Positions 16,146 through 28,440 of a stretch of DNA of 64,000 bases are shown here, piece by piece. Source of the stretch: Piper betle. Lineage: Eukaryota > Streptophyta > Magnoliopsida > Piperales > Piperaceae. Below the pieces are notes generated by a model. That model searched no databases. It was not told the origin of the DNA and worked only from the letters and a program-made list of their open reading frames with translations. The stretch is taken from the NCBI GenBank assembly GCA_033002965.1, contig JAURVB010012371.1:62001-126000 (forward strand), in the 5' to 3' direction. A program made the translations under genes and the position numbers. Each line of letters starts with the position of its first letter. The stretch's first letter is position 1.

Positions 16146-17505
16146 TTTTGTTCCTTAGTCAACTTTGGTAGGAGGACAAATAAACGCTACACACATTTGA
16201 ACTTAGTGCAATTATTTTATTTCATCCTTTTATTTATATTTGATGAGTTTTTACGCATATTTAACAATATCTTCTATGCTCTTGACGCTTACCTAATTAA
16301 AGTAAATCGCTTGTCCAATTAACCAAAGTGAGGTAATTTGATTAATCGAACAAAAACAAAATTACAATTAACAATCAAACTGAACTAATTGAGTTTGGTT
16401 TGATTTTAACCAAACTCCATTCAAATTGACCAAAATGATAAATGGTGTTTTATATCATTACGTGTTTATTCTACTTATTTTTAAATTTTATTTATAAAAT
16501 AAATAATTGTTAGCTCACATTTGAAGAATAATTACAAACTTATCAAAAAAAGCTATAGGAATAAGGTTCTAAGTTAGGATATTGTATAATTGATCTACTT
16601 AATCTTCGATCTCTTATATGTACATAGACAAAGCAATTTAAATACATTCAACTAAAATAATGATTCTATAAATTTTTGTTATATATTACGATGATTAGAG
16701 ATGTACAAAGGTGCAATTAAAATAAAGACAAAAAATGGGGAAGTGATGGAAATAATTTTTTTCTATTTATTAGTTTATTTAGTTTGATTTATTGTGACCG
16801 AAAACTGACCAACCGAACTTAGTTTAGTTGGCTTTTAATTTCAACCAAACCGCAACCAAATTTAAGAAGCATCGGCCAAATTTTCAAAATGAGTTTGGTT
16901 GAATCAATTTGGTGGAATAACTAAAATTGTGCCCAGCTCTCCTCCTCGTCACTACTTGTCAACGTCGAATCCCCGTTAGCGGAAACCCACAGTTAAATTC
17001 CTGTTTGCGATATGATAGACGGGTTCAGCTTCCTGAGTAATTTTTACAGACGCCGGCCTTTCAAGCGCCGATCGTCACCGCGAACTGACATTCACACCAG
17101 GTCCACAAACTGCTAAACAGCATGGGAATGGAGACGTCCCCTACCCCTTCCCTGCTTCGAACTCTTTCTCCATTCCCCCAAGGTCCAATCCTTTACCCTT
17201 TTCTTTATAAAACATGATTTAATGGTCAATGTGAAAAACTCTAAAAAATTTCAAAAACGAAAATAAAAATAAAAAACCCTTGCCGATTAATCATATATAT
17301 CTGAAAACATGGTAACAGACCAACTAAGCATTTTTTTTCAAAGCAACAGAATACTAGAATTAATACACACCCAGCATTAGCCAGGGTAGCCGATAAGTAC
17401 GTGCGGAGAAGAGAATAACTCAGACGGCTAGAAAGTCATTCAGATCGTAGCGGTACCAGACTACCCGCTGCTTTTTTCTCTTCCAACTTAGGTTGTGATT
17501 GGTAA
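16146..17505. other. Intergenic, no gene recognised
   Basis: AT-rich sequence with several oppositely oriented aaccaaac/gtttggtt motifs between about 16,320 and 16,910, suggestive of a decayed inverted-repeat element. A more GC-balanced patch at 16,930-17,180 has no convincing ORF. Confidence 0.3.
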
Positions 17506-18073
17506 TTAAGAGTCTGGTGGGGGATTGCTTCCAGGTCTTGGTATCGGTCCTCGACCAATCGAGCGATAGTCATCCAGCGGACCTCGATATTCATCATAAT
17601 TATCGGTGGCTACCTTAACCTTCACGATCTCCTGATCACCATGAATATTTCATTAAGTACAAAAATTAGCACTCTTAATTATATTATATATATTTTGACC
17701 AAAGTAAACTTATTAACTCAGTTTCTTTATTCAGAGACGAATTTGGAACAACTCTTTGTAAATTATACAGACCCAAAATTTCATTGTGTACGAGAACCTT
17801 AATACTGCTGCTACAAGAGACTCACCTTTGAAGCACTTGTAGATGCTATCCTTTCATCCACCGTCTCACCGTACATGAATGGAGCCCTTGCTGTGCAAAA
17901 GTATCATGTATGAACATAACTGTCTTTAATCAAACAGAGATCAAGAGAACCAAAAATGAAGAGTACCTTAAGGTTTCATGATGATATCCCTTACCTTGTA
18001 AAGTGGAGGGTACGATTAACAAAAGCACAATGAGAAGTGACAAAAATACGCAGTTAGAAGATAGTCGAGCCAT
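17506..18073 (-). CDS. Small secreted Tyr/Pro-rich peptide precursor, possible PSY-like signal
   Basis: Three exons (17967-18073, 17826-17886, 17506-17631) join in frame to give 97 residues. ATG 18073 starts a clear signal peptide: MARLSSN followed by a long Leu/Val/Ile core and a small-residue region near residue 25 (VPSTLQG). The middle of the protein is charged (GETVDERIASTSASKE). The C-terminus has two acidic-tyrosine sites (DNYDEY and PLDDYRS) followed by RGPIPRPGSNPPPDS and the stop. Short length, signal peptide, no cysteine motif, DY sites and a Pro-rich tail fit the general plan of tyrosine-sulfated plant peptides such as PSY, but the canonical PSY core is not exact, so the family name is inference. 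Exon 2 uses an acceptor (cagcaag) just after an earlier out-of-frame AG. It could also be a non-signalling secreted protein. Confidence 0.6.
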
Positions 18074-20735
18074 GATCAGTCTTGTTGTTAGGAAAATCAT
18101 GTTATTCTTACATGGTAGCCAAGTGATCACATACATATATATAACCTTAATGAGTAAAATTATCATAAATAAATGTAACAATATGGGAGAAAAATCTAAC
18201 GGCCATACAACATAGAACTAGACCACGCGTTTTTTGGACTAGCGACAGCATTGATTCTGACCAGTTTAGAATGCATTTATGTTTTCGGTTTTGGGTTTGC
18301 ATCAATCCTTGGTGTGTATTGGTGTTTGGACTTGCTTCTCGTTGTGTATAGGGCGATGTGTTCGTTGTATATATTCATGGCTTCCTGCAAGCCTGTTGTT
18401 ACAGGTCATTGTTTTGTAAATAAAATCACATTTCCTTTAACAAAAAATAGTTTTCTCTCTGAAAAAAAGTTTTGACTGAACTCATGAAAAAATTTTATAG
18501 ACTCCAATCGAAGTCTACTGGCCGTGAGCTGACCGGCCGTGAGCTGACCGGCCGTGAGCTGACCGGCAATGGTATACATGGCTTTAATTGTAAGCTAGTT
18601 GTAAACTTCACAGTTCATTCCAATCCTAATTTCTCCCAGTTTGTTTGACCAAGAAGAAAAACTGATGTTATTAAGGATAGCATTGGTGAATGCTTTTGAA
18701 AATTGAGTGCGTACATTAATGACTAGTTGATTGATATCCAAGCTTTATTAGTCGGGTGGTCTTCGTGTAGATTGCTGAATAGTTACTCAATGTGTAATAT
18801 AAAAAGGTTGTTTGTCTGATCAAAGAAGACGGTTTTTTCTCATTTGTTTTCACAATGTTCACAGATGTATCCTTGAGAGCCTTGAATAAGCATTGACATG
18901 AATATTCAATCAAAAAGGGCGGCAAGCCAACCGGGAATTAGAAACTCGAACTAGCTCGGCGTGACGTCTTCGATGTTATGGAAGATTGTGTGTTACAAAC
19001 TTAGAAGCCATCTTCCATTCACAACTTTCATAGCGTTCGGGTTCGACTCGTAATTGTTCGCACAACTCATCCGATAATTGGAACGCTTCACGAATGTGCA
19101 TTTTAAACCACGCAATATATTTCGATCATTAAAATAAGATTTTAATGTAAATATTACCAAAAGGGTAATATATAAGAGACTAAAGTATTTTAAAATTAAT
19201 TTTGTTACAATTAGATTCATTCAAAAATTTATTAATATCTTAATTATTTGTTATTATATTTATTATATGTGTGGATTTAGATAGTAAAATCAACTAAATT
19301 GCTCTAAATAAAATTCATAATTAATATAAGCTATATAACCTAAAGCTCATATATTTAAGGTTCTATGTTAAATTATTATTATTATTAATATTAAATTATT
19401 ATTATTTTAACTAATGGGAACACTAACATTCACAAATAAAGGGGCATCCTGCTACTTCGGAAAAATAGAAGAAAAAATGTAGTCATGTTAGAATTAGCTG
19501 GCCTCAAATAAACATATTAACTAAGTGGATATTTCAATGTATAAAAACTTATAGTAGCAACCCTCTAGTTAATCTAAATGGCTATAATTATTTGAATTTA
19601 ATTTTGCTAAAGATTTTTTTCTAGACTTCATTAATTATAATTATTTAAACGGACAGCTGGAGTGAATGTGTTGTAGCATTTATTGTAGCAAATCCAAGTC
19701 TCTATTTATAATTATCTATTTAGTACAATTTGAGCCTCCGAATATCCAAGCGCATTATTTAGAGTACAAGCCAAAAATTTTCCAATAAAAAAGGGGTGTC
19801 CCCATATGTAGTGTGCTTAGAGTAAATTATAAATCAAATTAAAATGGATGGTGCATGTGCATCAAAAGAGGTTTATATTATTAAGAACCTTATATACACG
19901 AGTTATAGCAAATATAACTTATATGAGTTATCATTTTTATTTAAAGCAATTTAATGGCTTGCAGTGCTCAAATACACAAACAACACACAAAATGGATGTA
20001 AGACTCCTAGAGTTAGCTCATGCAAATATAACACTTAGGCCTAAATATGTCTAAGTTACAAAAGGAAACTAAAATTTTTGAAAGATCTCTCTGTAATTAG
20101 GGTGTGGGAAAAATTTTTATAACCCATAAATATTTACAATTTAAAAAATCACACGCATAATATTCTAAAAATTACACATTTCATACACAAAATCATTTTA
20201 GAGGTGTTCCACATTGTTCACAACACATTACAAAGTATTTATAACAATATTTTATATTCTTCAGGCTATTGGTTTATCTGGTTTTCACATAAACCCTTCA
20301 TTTTGTGAAACAAAAACCCATAAGCTTATCCAACTCTTTTTTTGTTCGCTCTGTATACATGTACAAGTAACATAGTTTAGCATACTTGTAATTTATTTAA
20401 GATTCATTTCTAGAACTTCACAACTTAGAGAATTTGTGCACAAAATAGGGTAAACTTGAGGGCTCTAGAGTATTCTGTATTTAAAATAAGAAAAATACAT
20501 TTATGGATAAACAAAACACAAATAACTAAGTTGGTTTGCATTTCCAAAAAATGGCCCAAGTCCCCACAATTCCATCCACTTTAGAGCCAATAACACCTCT
20601 ACAAAATAAGAAAAGAGAGATATACATAAAACAAAATCAAAATGTGACAAGGACAAAACAAAACAGTCAGCCCAACATCCTCCAATCCTCCTTATGATAT
20701 GTGCACTTAGACCGAATAATGTTACATAACATACT
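18074..20735. other. Intergenic, no gene recognised
   Basis: Mostly AT-rich sequence with short unsupported ORFs. It contains a 15-bp tandem triplet at 18521-18565. Confidence 0.35.
18521..18565. repeat. Perfect 15-bp tandem triplet
   Basis: The unit gccgtgagctgaccg is repeated three times without change. It stands out as GC-rich in AT-rich surroundings. Confidence 0.9.
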
Positions 20736-21083
20736 TAGGGGTGCTAATCGAGCGAGCGAGCCAAACTCGACTTGTGTTTGAACTCAGCTCGAATAGTTTG
20801 AAACTCGTTTCGAACTCGACTCGAGATCGAACGAGTTTTGAACATATATCCTCAAGTTCGAATATCGAGTATGTGTTCGAGCTCGACTTGAGCTCGAATA
20901 TACTTAAACTATTTAATTTTCTTGAGTTCGAACATAGCTTATTCGTGAGCTCGAAACCGGCTCAATTAAAAGTCAAAAGTACCTCACTTAAAAAAAACTA
21001 TCAATATGGATTGAACCCAAACCTTGATGTCAAGGACTTAAAATTCTTACCATCTCAATTATCTCACTTTTATGTTATTATAT

Positions 21084-21134
<51 letters not shown>

Positions 21135-21334
21135 AAAAATTATATTATTATATTATTTTACCAAGTCGAGTTCGAGTTATAACCGAGTCGAGTCGAGTTG
21201 AACACAGCCTTGTTCATGCTCGGCTCATAAGATTCGAGTTCGAGCTCGAGTATTTAAATGTCGAGTTTCGAATTGAGCCAAGCTAAGCCAAATGCTAAAT
21301 ACTCACGAGCTATCTCGCTCAATTAACAACCCTA
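20736..21334. mobile_element. hAT-like MITE, copy 1
   Basis: The 599 bp element has inverted termini TAGGGGTGCTAATCGAGCG and, at the other end, the complement TAGGGTTGTTAATTGAGCG. It is flanked by a perfect 8-bp target duplication aacatact (20728-20735 and 21335-21342), diagnostic of the hAT superfamily. The interior is full of alternating gagctcgag/ctcgactcg motifs and a (GT)n(TA)n run (21085-21128), with no transposase. The 129-residue ORF across it is a by-product of the repeats. Confidence 0.9.
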
Positions 21335-22906
21335 AACATACTTACATAAATATAAAAAAATATGTCATCAATAAGTGTAACTTAATCTCAAATAATTAAT
21401 AAAGAAAATAACAAAACCATCAAATGGATAACTCAATGCCCACCCCCCCACCCCCCCCCCCTTCACCGCCCCCACATGCACACATAGTAATCATAATCAT
21501 TGACATGAGCCGTAATTTGGTTGATGACAACATACTCAAAACTAATAAGGCCTAACTAATCATAACTAAAGCATTGAATAATCTGGACAAACTCAATGAT
21601 CAACACATACATGTTGAGATCACAGTGATAACATAGTACATTGATAATCATAATTGCACGATTAATCAATAATCGAACATGACAAGTGGGTACCAATTGG
21701 GCCCCTTGGTTAACGTCACACTCTCATCTATCATGTGTGTACTAAAACTTTTAAAACATATAACATGTATTAGGCTTATGTATGGTTAATTCAAAAGGAG
21801 TTAAAAGTGCAATTTTTGAATTGAATCTTTCATTTTCAAAAACTCAACAAGAGATCTTGTTTTTAAAATTTTATTAATTTAGAAAATCAAGAAGATGGCC
21901 TTTAAATACTAAGATCTAATAAAATGCCACGAGTTACATCCTATAATGTGAAAAACAAAACACGTAAGCCAACGAGTAGATCTAAGTTGAGGGTGAGTCC
22001 TAACGAATAATAAAAAAATAAATAATAAATGTAATTATAAAATTTCAAATCAATCTAATATTTTTAACTCATTCATCTTAATTATCAAATTAATTGTAAT
22101 ATAAATCAATTATAAAAATATCTATAAATAAATGTATTTTTTTTAAATTTAAAATAAATCATAATGATGTCAAAATAAAAAAGAAAATGTCAACGTCTTT
22201 CTTATGTATTTTATTTTTAAAATATACAAATAATGTTTTATAGGACTTTTAAAAGATGTTTGAATTATAAATGTAGCGGACCTTAATGTTTAGGTCAAGA
22301 TAAAAAGGCGAGTCAAAACTCAAAAGAGTTAATTGCTCAGAGCCACAGACACGAGGTTGGAGCTCTTTCGCAGTCAAAACCTGCATTTGAGCTCCGGTCG
22401 TCGCCACTCGAGTTGCCCGTCGCCTCCATCTCCCTTCTCCCATTGCTCTTCTCCACCACGTATAAGAGTCGATTGCGGTTTACCTCTTGAATTGTGAGTT
22501 CTATATTGTGTTCACCCGGTCCTAGTCTTTACTATGATGAGGATCTAGTCCATGTTGCATAAATCTGTCGAGCTATAGTCTAGTATTCAGCTACCATGTT
22601 TATCTAGTAATTAAATTGTTGTACATTCAAACAAGGCAATTTACTTAAGTGTAATGATTGAGTCAAATGGCTGTTTCAAAGCATTGCTTGTGGTATAAAA
22701 CTGTATAACTTCTTGCGAAGTAATTGCCTTATGGTGTTAGATCCTGTGCTCGTCCTGCATTTGTTTTTTGCAAGGGCAGTAGAAGTTGTAGAAGTTGGCA
22801 TTGTTTTCTGGTTGTTTGACTTACTTTTTCTTGAAATTATGTACTTATTATTATTATGCACATCATTTGTAGTGCCAGAAATTCTAAATCGAAGTCAGCA
22901 GGTACT
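21335..22906. other. Intergenic; possible leader of the downstream pseudogene at 22.3-22.9 kb
   Basis: No gene was recognised. A C-tract with interruptions lies at about 21443-21463. The GC-richer patch at 22,330-22,500, followed by a possible donor, may be the old leader exon of the hydroxyacid dehydrogenase locus; this is inference. Confidence 0.3.
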
Positions 22907-23039
22907 ATGGATAACAGCTAAAATTCTATCACCCGTGTACTTTTCTGTGGACCTCACACTCCTGCATCTCAGAATTACACGCGGGATCTTGATGGAAGGT
23001 GCAGGGCTAAATTCATATTTTGCCCTTTTGTTTTTGTCC

Positions 23040-23935
23040 TTGGGAACTTTGTATAATTCTAGTGTTACGCATTTAGAACTTGTATATGGGGATGCTAACT
23101 AGTAGAGGCAGATGGTATGAATTTAGCATGTAATTAGATATTTTGAATTTAATGGGCCGACGGGAAAGTAGGGAATGGGCTGAAATAGTGGATAAAAGAG
23201 ATGAACCGAACTGTAATTGGCATTGGATGAATTGAAATCTTGATTTTTGTTGTTCTTCTTTGATCTTTTCCCTACTTTCTAGGGTGATCAACAAAGGAGC
23301 AAGGACTTCTCCTCTGCTCCCGTCCTCCACCATCCCAATGGATCCTCTCTATTCCAATTAGTTTCGAGGCAGGACGTCCTCTCCATGGCACCAGCGAAAC
23401 AGGAGAACAAGCAAGGAAACAGAGGGAAGGAGATCGTTGTCGAACTGGGGGAGGAAACGCACACCAGCAGACCAATTTTTTTTTTCAGTTAGTAATTTGT
23501 AGTTCAATCTCTTAACCAGAGTAGGGGGCTCATGTAAAAATATGCGTATTTAGGAAGTAAAAAACTGGTTTAAGCCCACCATTGTGTTTTTTTCATGGGC
23601 GAATTGTACAATCTAATGTCACGCAAGGTAATTGTATGTTAGGATGCTTACTGGGTTGATAATGACCAAGTCGTTTTGTTGGTTATTAGTTGTTTTCTCG
23701 CGCCTTTTGTTTTTCATCTTCATCATGGCCAAGTTGTTTACTCACGGAGTCAGCCAGGGAAGCTCATTGGTGACTGGAGCATCATATTAATATCTTTTTC
23801 TTCACTTTAGTTTTTGTCATCAGCATATTGTGCAATTCTGTTGTTACACATTAAGTGATTGTATGTCATGGTGTTAACTATGCTATAATGACCGAGTTAT
23901 TATTACTTGGTAATTAGATTTTAGACGACCAGGGA
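23040..23935. repeat. Three diverged related blocks in intron 1 of the pseudogene
   Basis: Blocks near 23,048-23,105, 23,605-23,690 and 23,828-23,925 share a series (caattctgttgttac, attgtatgt, gatgctaact, aatgaccgagt, ggtaattag) in the same order, with variable loss. This suggests old local duplications. Confidence 0.45.
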
Positions 23936-25064
23936 AGCTCATTGGTGGGTGGAACATTTCATGTATAGGCATGAATGTTTAGAAAAATCAAAATTTTAAG
24001 GATCTAACAAATTTCCAATTTTAAAGTATTATAGTATATGAGTTGCACCATCTCACTGTACTTTCTCTCTTAGCTTGTCTTTGGCAGGCACACATTGGTG
24101 AGGTGTTCTCTCTTTATCATTCATATGTGGTCAACATCTTATTTGTGTTCTTTTGCAAGTTCTTGATAGCAAAAAAAAGTATTGTGAATATTGCGGGCCC
24201 CAATATTTCTATATATGATTTTCTGGAGATGTTTCCTTCTTTTAACTTTCTTATGAAATGCAACATACATCGCAGGAAGGTTCTGAAAACAGCCGAAACT
24301 ACTTTTTTATGCTCTAACAGTCTAACTAATAGAGATTATAAAAAAGACTTTCAAAGTTCACTTGTTTTCTTTATTATGATTTATGGCATAGTAATTATCT
24401 ACTGTATGTTTATATACCCTATTTCAACACATCATATTGTTAAGTTCACAGAAAATTTTTACTATTTAAGTATATGGTATGTTAAAAGTATGGCATTTAT
24501 GATTCATGTACATAGCACATTGTATATGGCTGATTTGGTAGTTGTATTAATTTATTTTAGTACCGATTTTTTTTAATCTTGGGAAGGTAGCTTAAGTCTG
24601 AGTATTTTGGCTTTGTGTGCAGGCTGATGATTTACCTCTTGAAGAAGTGCCAAATTTTATCGACAGGTATCACATATGTGTAGTAAAGAACCTGCGAAGG
24701 GATGCAAATTTGATCGGCCGTGCCAAAGATATTAACCTCATCATGCAGTTTGGTGTTGGGCTTGAAGGTGGAGTTCCTTGTTGTAGCACTTTATGGAAAA
24801 AATTCAATTAAGCTTCAATAGGTCTTCGGCCCTTCACTAAGGCTAAATAAGTATTACTTATTTAGAGAGGCTTATAAAAATTGCGGACAGACTGATCATA
24901 ATGGATCTTTTTCTAAGATTATGTTAAAATATTATTGAAATACATTTTGTTTAGTAAATATAGGCATTTTATTGGGTTTCTCTATATTCCATGTTACCTC
25001 TTATTTTCACTAAATGGAAAGAAGTCTAGCAGTCATATTGGATGCAACTCTTCATTTCTGGCAT

Positions 25065-27010
25065 TGAATGATGAAGAAAATGAATTAGGTTTATCAAAAG
25101 GAATCGACCCTCGTGAGAGTGATTGCAACCGGTGTTTTCAATACCCAAATCTACCAAGAGTAAGAATGATGAGTTCAATCTTATGAGACTAGTGATCTCC
25201 AATCTAACTGAATTGAGATTGGTAACCTTGATTTATCCCAAATCTACTTAAGAGTTTGATGCTCTCAATCTATTCAATTTTGTTAGGCTTCAATTTGAAA
25301 TTTTTATCACAGCTCTTCTTTCCTCTGGAAGGAGGCTTGTTCGTGATGACGAAGTCGAACAAAGCGAAAGTCTACGTATATGGAAGTTCGCATTTGGCGC
25401 ATCGATCAATTGTACAAGTTGATGCAAGATGATGAAGTTATTGAAAGAAGAGGCCGGGGATGATGACCCATTGCCTAGCGTGGATGAAGATCGACCATTG
25501 ATCTACGATACCGAGAGGAAGAATAACAATTGCCGTTGTTTGATCTTTACGATGACGAAGATCGGTAACGCATCTTCAACGTCTTTATCAATAACACTCA
25601 TCCATCATATGATTTGCTTGTGTTGGGGACACCACTCCTGGAGGTAGCAGTCAAGGCCACACCCAAGGAGCACCCACCGTGGTAGCAACCAAACCAATGG
25701 TCGTCCACTCATTTGACGAGGCTGGGGCCTGTTTGGTGCCCAAGGGGTGCCGCTTTGAATGGCGACAACAAATAAGTGGCGAGTACACACTTGGGGAGCG
25801 TTATGGACGGCATCTCTATCATCTTCCGAAGCTGGTGCTATGTTTAGCATGCCATAACTTGGGATGGCGTGTTCATGTATTGATCGCATGAGAAGGACAA
25901 GCGCTTGGAAAGCCATGCACAAGCCGCCATGGAGCACTTCACCGTACCTAGGGTTGCTAATTGAGCGAGCCAACTCGTGACCATTTAGCGTTCGGCTCGG
26001 CTTGACTCGACTCGAAACTCGACATTTAAATGCTCGGACTCGAACTCGACTCGAACTCGAATCTTACGAGCCGAACTTGAGCAAGGTCGTGTTCGACTCT
26101 ACTTGACTCGGTTATAACTCGAAATCGACTCGAACTCGACTCGTAGCTCGACTCGAACTTGACTCGATAAAATAATATAATAATATAGTCTTTATATTAT
26201 ATTATATTATATTATATATATATATATGCAATATAATAACAAAGAAGCAAGGTAGTTGAAATGGTAAGTATTCACCTTGATGACTTTAAGGTTGTGGGTT
26301 CAAACCACATTGACCTCATTTTTTTTAAGTTGAAGTACTTTTGACTTTTAATCGAGCTGGCGAACAGAGCTCATAAAAATTAATTAGTTTAAGTATATTT
26401 GAGCTCGAGTCGAGCTCGAACACATAAAAATATTCGAGTCGAACTCGAGCATATATGTCCAAAACTCGTTCGATCTCGAGTCGAGTTCGAACGAGTTTTG
26501 AACTATTCGAGCCGAGCTCGAACACATGTTGAGCTCGGCTCGCTCGCTCAATTAGCACCCCTAACCGTACCTTCTCCGAGAACTTTTACGCAAGCATATT
26601 CGAGCTTGCATGTGCCTCACAGATCTCGTCTATCAACTTGTTCGAGCCCATTCTCACGTCGGAACCATTTGCACAATCTGGGCCTAAAAGATTCGGTCCG
26701 CAAACCAAGACTTCGAGCAATTTGATTCACCCACAAAGAGTGTTGGTCAGTATAGTCACCTTGGCTACTACTGAATAATGAAGAAAATAAATTAGTTTTT
26801 ATCAAAAAGAATTAACCTTTAAAAGCAATTAAAATTGATGATTTCAATATCCAAATCTATCAAGACCAAGAATGGTGAGCTTTATTTTAGAGACTGCAAT
26901 CTCTAACCCACCTAAATCGGGAACGGGTAACCTCGATTTATCCTAAATCTACGTAGATTGAGTCATGCTCTCAATCTATTCTAATTTTGTTAGGTTCCAA
27001 TTTGAAACTT
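25065..27010 (+). mobile_element. Small LTR (TRIM-like) element in intron 2 of the pseudogene, containing a MITE
   Basis: Direct repeats at about 25065-25300 and 26772-27010 share tgaatgatgaagaaaat, ttcaatacccaaatctac, ggtaaccttgatttatcc and ttttgttaggcttcaattt in order. Just after the left repeat, TATCAcAGCTC resembles the initiator-Met tRNA primer site TGGTATCAGAGC. The interior without the MITE is about 0.85 kb and has no RT, protease or integrase. The exact ends and target duplication were not resolved. Confidence 0.6.
25949..26563. mobile_element. hAT-like MITE, copy 2 (nested)
   Basis: The 615 bp element has inverted termini TAGGGTTGCTAATTGAGCG and the complement TAGGGGTGCTAATTGAGCG. 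It is flanked by a perfect 8-bp target duplication accgtacc (25941-25948 and 26564-26571). It sits inside the small LTR element, so it inserted later. Its orientation is opposite to copy 1, as judged from the internal gttcaaacc/caaggtgaatact blocks. Confidence 0.9.
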
Positions 27011-27812
27011 ATTAGATTCTTAACATATACTTCCTTTTTATTTTCGAAATAAATTTTATATGCTACAAATAGAAGGGTTAGACATTTTGATCAGTTGAAA
27101 CTTTACAGGACTCTCATTTTAAGGATCCTCTTCTGACATTTTATAGGACCCCCTTTGGTGGGACCAACACCCCACTTAAGCGATAATAAGCTATGGTCGA
27201 GTTATTTACATAGGGATGACCTCAGCTAACATCCCAATTAATGGTTGTTCAATGTGTCTGAGCGGTCTCATGATATTTTTTGGTCCATGATCTTTTTATT
27301 TTCCTTGGTTAATGGCCATTTTCGTTTCTTTGATGTTCACTTTGCAGTTTGTTCATGCCTGCGTTTTCTTTTAGGTGTTGATGTTAACGCTGCCTCAAAT
27401 CAGGGTATCATGGTTGCTAGAATTCCTGCAGATGTCACGGGAATTCAGCGTCCTGTGCAGACACGGCGATCTATTTGATGTTAGGACTTCTGCGAAAGCA
27501 AGTATGATGTCCTAAACCAAGAATGAATCTGCTTTATTGATCCCCTATTTCCAGTACTTTGTGCCCTTCAAGGTTGTCCAGTATGTCTGTTATGGCCACG
27601 CCGACTTGTCATATGCTCATTTCTTTGTTTTAGTTGTGTGCTTGGTAAGTTTTGTGACCGGAGAAAGATGGTACGTGTTAGTTTAGATTTTGAAGCCAAT
27701 AGTAAACACATGTTTCTTAGTTTATTTCTTTATTTCTTTATGATACGTGGAAGCTGCATGAATGACAGATGGAGAGGTACCATGCCTTTTCCAGGGCACT
27801 TTGATGCTGTTG

Positions 27813-28440
27813 GAGATAGTTTTTACTCTGAAGCTGGGGCAAAAGGATATAGAAATATTCTTTTCTAACTGTTAGGATTAACTAAATAAATTAAATATAA
27901 ATCTTTTATTTCGACAGATAAGGATGAGAAGTATTAAGCAAATAGAAAGAGAAGAGAAGATAATTTTATGTAAAAAACTTCAAATTTAGAGAAAAAACCA
28001 CGGATAAATAGCCAGATCAAATTCACTATATCACAATTTTGATACAACATAGATCCACAAGAAAATAAACTTTCTAATATCAATTTATGGTACTTTTTAT
28101 AAAATTGGTATAAAGTCGTAGAAGATAATAAAAGAAGAACATTACAAATTAAGAACTTAGTGAAGTTACCATTGACGATTACAAATTAATTTTAACAAAG
28201 CATTCACCTTTTTTCAACCTAAAAACCAAAAACCAAAGAAGAAAAAGTGTCGTACCGTTCCTTTTATTCCTTTCAATTAACCAAATCCAGAAAAACTTAA
28301 TTTTTATCCAAAATAACGTTGGAAGTTCATGTATTTACGGAAGAGGGGCAACCCAACACTAACGCCTTCTCACATTTCATTATGATCAACAACAGTTTCA
28401 ACTCTAAAGCTGGGGCAAAAGGATATTGAAATATTCTTTT
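27813..28440. repeat. 45-bp direct repeats bounding a 0.5 kb segment in intron 3
   Basis: aactctaaagctggggca plus the following aaaggatat(a/t)gaaatattc occurs at about 27,820-27,868 and 28,393-28,441. The segment between is AT-rich and has no recognised domain. It could be a tandem duplication remnant or an insertion with a long duplication. Confidence 0.6.

Noticed and set aside
16320..16920. Possible inverted-repeat element with gtttggtt/aaccaaac motifs
   Set aside because: The motifs are short and scattered; no clear termini or target duplication could be fixed by eye.
20741..21130. Plus-strand ORF of 129 codons, Ser/Leu-rich
   Set aside because: Falls inside MITE copy 1 and is produced by its gagctcg-type repeats. 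The same pattern appears in the other copies in different frames.
24043..24576. Plus-strand ORF of 177 codons, hydrophobic
   Set aside because: It sits in AT-rich intron sequence of the hydroxyacid dehydrogenase locus. The hydrophobicity follows from T-rich codons, and there is no recognisable domain.
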